In this document: in pieces, positions 59,875 through 64,000 of the stretch
Numbering within the stretch: position 1 is the stretch's first letter
How the letters are laid out: each line of letters begins with the position of its first letter
Assembly (NCBI RefSeq): GCF_023159225.1
Contig: NC_063174.1
Span: 41,904,191 to 41,968,190, forward strand
From: Perognathus longimembris pacificus
Lineage: Eukaryota; Chordata; Mammalia; Rodentia; Heteromyidae
DNA: 64,000 bases
Direction: 5' to 3'
Translations under genes and position numbers: made by a program
The notes under the pieces: model-generated
The model's database searches: none
What the model was told of the DNA's origin: nothing
Seen by the model: only the letters and a program-made list of their open reading frames with translations

Positions 59875-60485
59875 TTTTGGGGTGGGTCGGTATGGGGCTT
59901 GACTTCAGGGGGGCCTAAGCACTGTCCCTGAGCATTTTTTGCTCAAGGCTAGTGCTCTACCACTTTGAGTCACTGCTCCACTTAAGCCACAGCTCCAATT
60001 CTTGTTTTCTGGTGGTTAATTGGAGGTAAGAATCTCATAGCCTTTCCTGCCCAGGCTGGCTTCAAACTGGGATCCTCAGAGCTCAGCCTCTGAGTAGCTA
60101 GGATTACAGGTGTGAGATACTAGCCCCAGCTGAGATACCTTCTTGGACATAGGCTCCAAGGTGTGCTGTGGTCCCCAGTATTTTTTTTTTTCATCATGGG
60201 ACTTGAGCTCTGGGCCTGGGCACTGTCCCCGAGCTCTTCAGCTCAAGGCTAGTGCTCTACCACTTTGGGCCACAGAGCCACTTCTGGTTTTCAGGTGGTT
60301 TATTGGAGATAAGAGTCTCATGGACTTTCCTGCCTGGGCTGGCTCCTGAGTAGCTAGGATTACAGGCGTGGGCCACTGGCCCAGTATCTTTTTTTTTTTT
60401 TTTTTTTTTGTACTAGGGATGGAACCCAGGATGTTGCACTTGCTAGGCAAGTGTTTTTGCCACTGAGCTACATCCCAGCCCTGTC
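59875..60485 (-). mobile_element. Two B1-Geo SINEs and an ID monomer
   Basis: Reverse B1-Geo at 59,880-60,135 and 60,185-60,385 (the second lacks part of the B1 half). A reverse ID monomer with a T21-type tail lies at 60,390-60,482. Confidence 0.82.
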
Positions 60486-61180
60486 CCCCGTATCTTGGCC
60501 ACTTTGGCAGCGTATCAGGGAGGTTGGTGGAGGTGTTTAGGAAGGAGGAGACTTGAAGGAGACTTTGGAGAAGGACAGCTGTGGAGATGAAGTGCCGGGA
60601 AAGGGTTTGGGCAGCTACAGAGATTTGGAAGTGGGAATGGGCAGGTGCAGGACATTAAGAAGCAATCTCACGTTGGGGGTGGGGGGCAGTGATTCAAAGA
60701 TAGGAAGTAGAGGTCCAGGAGCATGTGTGGTTATATAGAGAGAGATTTTGGGGTGCAATCCAATGTTTTATGGTGGAGCCTTTGTTTCTGTGAGCCCCAG
60801 AACTTTGCTTCAAACCATCAATAACAACAAAGTTTATTGTGGTCTCAATTCTTATCTCCAAATGGGAGTTCAAAGCTTCTCTACACTCTCAGAGATGCCA
60901 GATGTTCAAATGAGCAGATGAGGAATCTGTGTCCCCAAGGCCTGGTCCCTCAGCCTATGCTTGATGGAGGAATGGAAGCAGGATCCTTTGTCTCTCTACA
61001 AGCTCAGCTGTAGACAGCCTGATGGGAGAAAAGGCCCTAAACCAGCAGAGGGCGCTCGTCAGCGAGACGAGGCTTGGTAGAAGAAGCAGGATTGTGCTTT
61101 GAGAAATGGCATCCTTGGACTTCCCTTTTAGTGTCCACTTGTTCCATTCCTGTATTTAGATTATTTCAACTACAGTTTCT
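60486..61180. other. Intergenic, no gene seen
   Basis: Unique DNA holding the CTCF-like motif at 61,042. Confidence 0.5.
61042..61056 (+). promoter_or_regulatory. CTCF-like motif
   Basis: CCAGCAGAGGGCGCT is a textbook CTCF core, on the + strand, in unique DNA between SINEs. Confidence 0.65.
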
Positions 61181-61182
61181 TT

Positions 61183-61387
61183 TTCTTTTTTTTTTTTTTG
61201 GCCAGTCCTGGGCCTTGGACTCAGGGCCTGAGCACTGTCCCTGGCTTCCTTTTGCTCAAGGCTAGCACTCTGCCACTTGAGCCACAGTGCCACTTCTGGC
61301 CGTTTTCTGTGGTGCTGGGGAATCGAACCCAGGGCCTCATGTATACGAGGCAAGCTCTCTTGCCACTAGGCCATATCCCCAGCCCCT
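61183..61387 (-). mobile_element. IDL-Geo SINE, young
   Basis: Reverse, T13 tail, with a short deletion after tttctgtg of the linker. Confidence 0.93.
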
Positions 61388-61423
61388 CAACTACAGTTTC
61401 TTAACTCAGAAAAGGGACTGCAA

Positions 61424-61556
61424 TTTTCCTTCCTCTCTTCCTCCCTCCCTTCCTCCCTCCCTCCCTTTCCTTCCTTCCTTCCTTCCTTCCTTCCTTCCTT
61501 CCTTCCTTCCTTCCTTCCTTCCTTCCTTCCTTCTCTTTGTTCCTTCCTTCTCTTTT

Positions 61557-61627
<71 letters not shown>

Positions 61628-61684
61628 CTCTTTCTCTCTTTATTTCTCTGTCTCTCTGTCTCTCTCTCACTCTTTCTTTCTTTT
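61424..61684. repeat. (TTCC)n/(TTTC)n tract
   Basis: TTCC units mostly at 61,467-61,532 and TTTC units at 61,557-61,630, ending in CT-rich DNA that abuts the 3' end of the next reverse SINE. Confidence 0.95.
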
Positions 61685-61878
61685 TTGCCAGTCCTGGGGC
61701 TTGAACTAAGGGCCCCCTTGCTTTTTTTTTTTTTTTTTTTTGCTCAAAACTAGCACTCTACCACTTGAGCCACAGCACCACTTCTGGCCTTTTCTGTTTA
61801 TGTGGTGCTAAGGAATCGAACCCAGGGCTTCATGCATGCAAGGCAAGCACTCTTCCTCTTAGCCATCTTCCCAGCCTT
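61685..61878 (-). mobile_element. IDL-Geo SINE
   Basis: Reverse copy with a T19 run replacing part of the Geo half (61,721-61,741). Confidence 0.88.
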
Positions 61879-61960
61879 AGTTTATTTTTTTAAATTTATT
61901 TTGTATTTTCATAATGTTTTAGTCACCTACTTCACTTCTATTTTGGAGGAGTTGCTTTTA

Positions 61961-62061
61961 TTTAATTAATTAATTAATTTATTTTTTTGGTACTGGTGAT
62001 TGAACCCAGGACATTGCACTTGCTAGGCAAGCACTTTGCCACTGAGCTACATCCCAGCCCC
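61961..62061 (-). mobile_element. Stand-alone ID monomer with target duplication
   Basis: Reverse ID (ggtactggtgattgaaccca to ctgagctacatcccagccc) with a (TTAA)n-like tail and no Geo half. Exact 19-bp duplication at 61942-61960 and 62062-62080. Confidence 0.93.
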
Positions 62062-62080
62062 TTTGGAGGAGTTGCTTTTA

Positions 62081-62400
62081 AAGTGACCAATTCACTGTAT
62101 TTTAGGATTTTTCTCGGTGAGGGGTTATGGCAGACTTGGCTGGGAAATTCTGCTTATTCTGGCCATGATGAATCTTTGGGGGTATTCAGCTGAGGGCTGA
62201 CTTGTTCTGGAGTGCCATGGTTTTGCTTATGTGACAAAGTTAGAGTTTTACATTTCGAGTAGTTATCTGATTACTGTCTGTCTTCCTAACTAGTTCAGGA
62301 CAGGGAGAGTGTCTTGTTTATCATTTTACCCCTCGAGTACAGGGCAGGAGGTTGCTTAGTAAATATCTCTTAAGTGAATCAAGGCTGTGATTTAAAAAAA
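62081..62400. other. Intergenic, no gene seen
   Basis: Unique DNA. Confidence 0.45.
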
Positions 62401-62401
62401 A

Positions 62402-62636
62402 AATTGGTACTAGTGTTGGGGCTTGAATTCAGGGCCTGGTTACTGTCCCTAAGCTCTTTTAGTCAAGGCTAGTGTTCTACCACTTGAGGCACAGCTTCAT
62501 TTCCAGCTTTTTTGGTGATTAACTGGAGATAAGTGCTTCATGGCCTTTCCTACTAGAGCTGCCTTCAAACTGGGATCCTCAGATCTCAGCCTTCTGGGTG
62601 GCTCAGAAAATAGGTGTGAGCCACTGGTGCCTGGCA
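62402..62636 (-). mobile_element. B1-Geo composite SINE
   Basis: Reverse, nearly full-length. Confidence 0.85.
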
Positions 62637-62849
62637 ATGCTGTAATTCTAAGGAAGAGTTTCAGGACTTTCAGAAAAATGGTCCTGTTAGTATTGATGAT
62701 AGCATTAGCATAGCAAGTGTTTAGTACCAAACTGTGCTTAGTATTTTCATCCTGGATCACTGTATTGTTATTATTATTAATAGTATTATTTTCTTTCTTT
62801 TGTTTTCTATATGATCACTGTACTATTACTATTATTATTGTATTCTTCT

Positions 62850-63060
62850 TTCTTTTTTTTTTTTGGCCAGTCCTGGGCCTTGGACTCAGGGCCTGAGCAC
62901 TGTCCCTGGCTTCCTTTTTGCTCAAGGCTAGCACTCTGCCACTTGAGCCACAGTGCCACTTCTGGCCGTTTTCTGTATATGTGGTGCTGGGGAATCGAAC
63001 CCAGGGCCTCATGTATACGAGGCAAGCTCTCTCGCCACTAGGCCATATCCCCAGCCCCTT
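62850..63060 (-). mobile_element. IDL-Geo SINE, young
   Basis: Reverse, T12 tail; nearly identical to the copies at 61,183 and 14,013. A short ID scrap follows at 63,085-63,110. Confidence 0.93.
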
Positions 63061-63384
63061 CTTCTTTCTTTTGTTGTCTTCAGTGTTAGGAATTGAACCC
63101 AGGGCCTCTGTAGTGCTGGTCTTACTTCTTCTTAGTTCACAGATGGTGAATTAACACCACCCTTGCTTGTACTTCAAAGGGTAAAATACAAGAAGCATCT
63201 TTTATGTCTCCAAGTATATCAAGTGAGATATTAAAATGAATTACTTGAGGGATTAAAGCCAGAAGGAACAACAAAAAGCTAGAAACTTCTTTTGCATTAG
63301 CTTCCTACAACACTATAGCTTGCTACTTCTACAGCTGTCTGTGTGACAGAAGCTGGACACTCTCAATCAAGACCAGAGTGTTCT

Positions 63385-63525
63385 TGGTAAAAAAGAAAAA
63401 GGAAAGAAGGAAAGAGGGAGAGAGAGGAAAGGAGGGAGGGAGGGAGAGAGAGAAAGGAAGAAGGAAGGAAAGAAAGGAAGGATGGAAGAAAGGAAGGAAG
63501 AAAGAGAGAAAGAAAGAGAAGAACT
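63385..63525. repeat. (GGAA)n/(GAAA)n purine tract
   Basis: Imperfect GGAA/GAGG/GAAA units. Confidence 0.93.
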
Positions 63526-63534
63526 AACCCCAAG

Positions 63535-63635
63535 GGTTGTACGTGTGGCTCAGCTGGTAGAGTGCTAGCTAATGGGTAAAAGCAGCAGGTACCAAGTTTG
63601 AGTCCCAGTCTTGGACCTAAGGTTAAAAAAAAAGG
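63535..63635 (+). mobile_element. Geo-like monomer alone
   Basis: tgtggctcagctggtagagt to agtttgagtcccagtcttgg, then an A9 tail. It has no obvious B1 or ID left half. It may be a truncated composite or a free monomer. Confidence 0.6.
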
Positions 63636-63734
63636 AAGAATTCTCTTGGATGTTTCCTAGCACATTTACTTAACTGTACCTTAAAATCTACATGATTGTT
63701 CCCCTTCCTTCCTGGATTTATCTATTTATTTCAG

Positions 63735-64000
63735 TATTGGGGATCAAACCCAGTGCCCTATACATGTGAATTGTGTGTTTTACCACACTTCAAACCATGT
63801 TCATTTATTTATTTTCATTTCTTTTTTTGGTGCTAGTCCTAGGGCTTAGACTCAGGACCGGAGTGCTGTCCTTGAGCATTTTTACTCAAAGCTAGCGCTC
63901 TACTACTTAAGTCACAGGTCCACTTCTGGCTTTTGGTGGTTAACTGGAGATAAGAGTCTTACAAACTTTCCTGCTGGGGCTGGCTTCAAAGTGCAATCCT
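63735..64000 (-). mobile_element. ID scrap and B1-Geo SINE cut by window end
   Basis: ID-like remnant at 63,738-63,795, then a reverse B1-Geo from about 63,822 that runs off the window. Confidence 0.78.

Noticed and set aside
61424..61684. Regularly spaced repeats as a CRISPR-like array
   Set aside because: They are simple-sequence microsatellites without spacers, in mammalian DNA.

Overview
This is mammalian nuclear DNA with one protein-coding gene that I can support: FOS (c-Fos), complete, on the + strand at about 34,875-38,316. Its four exons translate to a 381-residue protein with an intact bZIP domain. The gene has its full known promoter array (SIS-inducible element, Ets/serum response element, FAP/AP-1-like site, CRE, TATA box) and an AU-rich 3' UTR with a polyadenylation signal. 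Everything else is intergenic DNA: dense SINEs, a few LINE-1 pieces, old MIR and LINE relics, microsatellites and three further CpG-rich blocks.

Organism: a rodent, most likely of the superfamily Geomyoidea (kangaroo rats, pocket mice, pocket gophers). The commonest young repeat is a dimer. Its left half is an ID-like (tRNA-Ala-type) monomer and its right half is a separate roughly 95-bp monomer, which matches the published description of the IDL-Geo SINE. A second abundant family joins a 7SL/B1-like left half to the same right half (called B1-Geo here). The assignment rests on recognising this structure, not on a database search.

Layout: 1-16.9 kb is repeat-rich intergenic DNA. About 16.9-17.7 kb is a CpG-rich block with RFX X-box-like and CRE half-site motifs, 17.5 kb upstream of the FOS start. 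18-32.5 kb is SINE-rich, with a small possible element near 29.7-30.0 kb. 32.5-38.75 kb is SINE-free and holds a CpG block at -1.9 to -1.0 kb, the promoter and the gene. 38.75-48.4 kb is repeat-rich and includes a diverged local duplication at 40.1/40.8 kb. 48.5-50.9 kb is a large CpG-rich block about 14 kb downstream of the FOS start; it carries a CRE, an Ets site and a perfect CArG box within 40 bp, copying the promoter's own logic, and a CTCF-like motif near its right edge. 51-64 kb is repeat-rich, with the 3' end of a LINE-1 near 54.4-55.25 kb and a second strong CTCF-like motif at 61.04 kb.

How the parts may work together: FOS is an immediate-early gene driven by SRF/TCF, CREB/ATF and STAT inputs, and it is known in other mammals to be surrounded by activity-dependent enhancers. 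The CpG-rich blocks at about -17.5 kb and +14 kb are the best candidates here for such distal elements (inference). In other mammals the neighbours are TMED10 upstream and JDP2/BATF downstream; I found no exon of any of these in the window. I see no CRISPR, prokaryotic, viral or otherwise undescribed gene system. The most interesting material is regulatory architecture and SINE biology.
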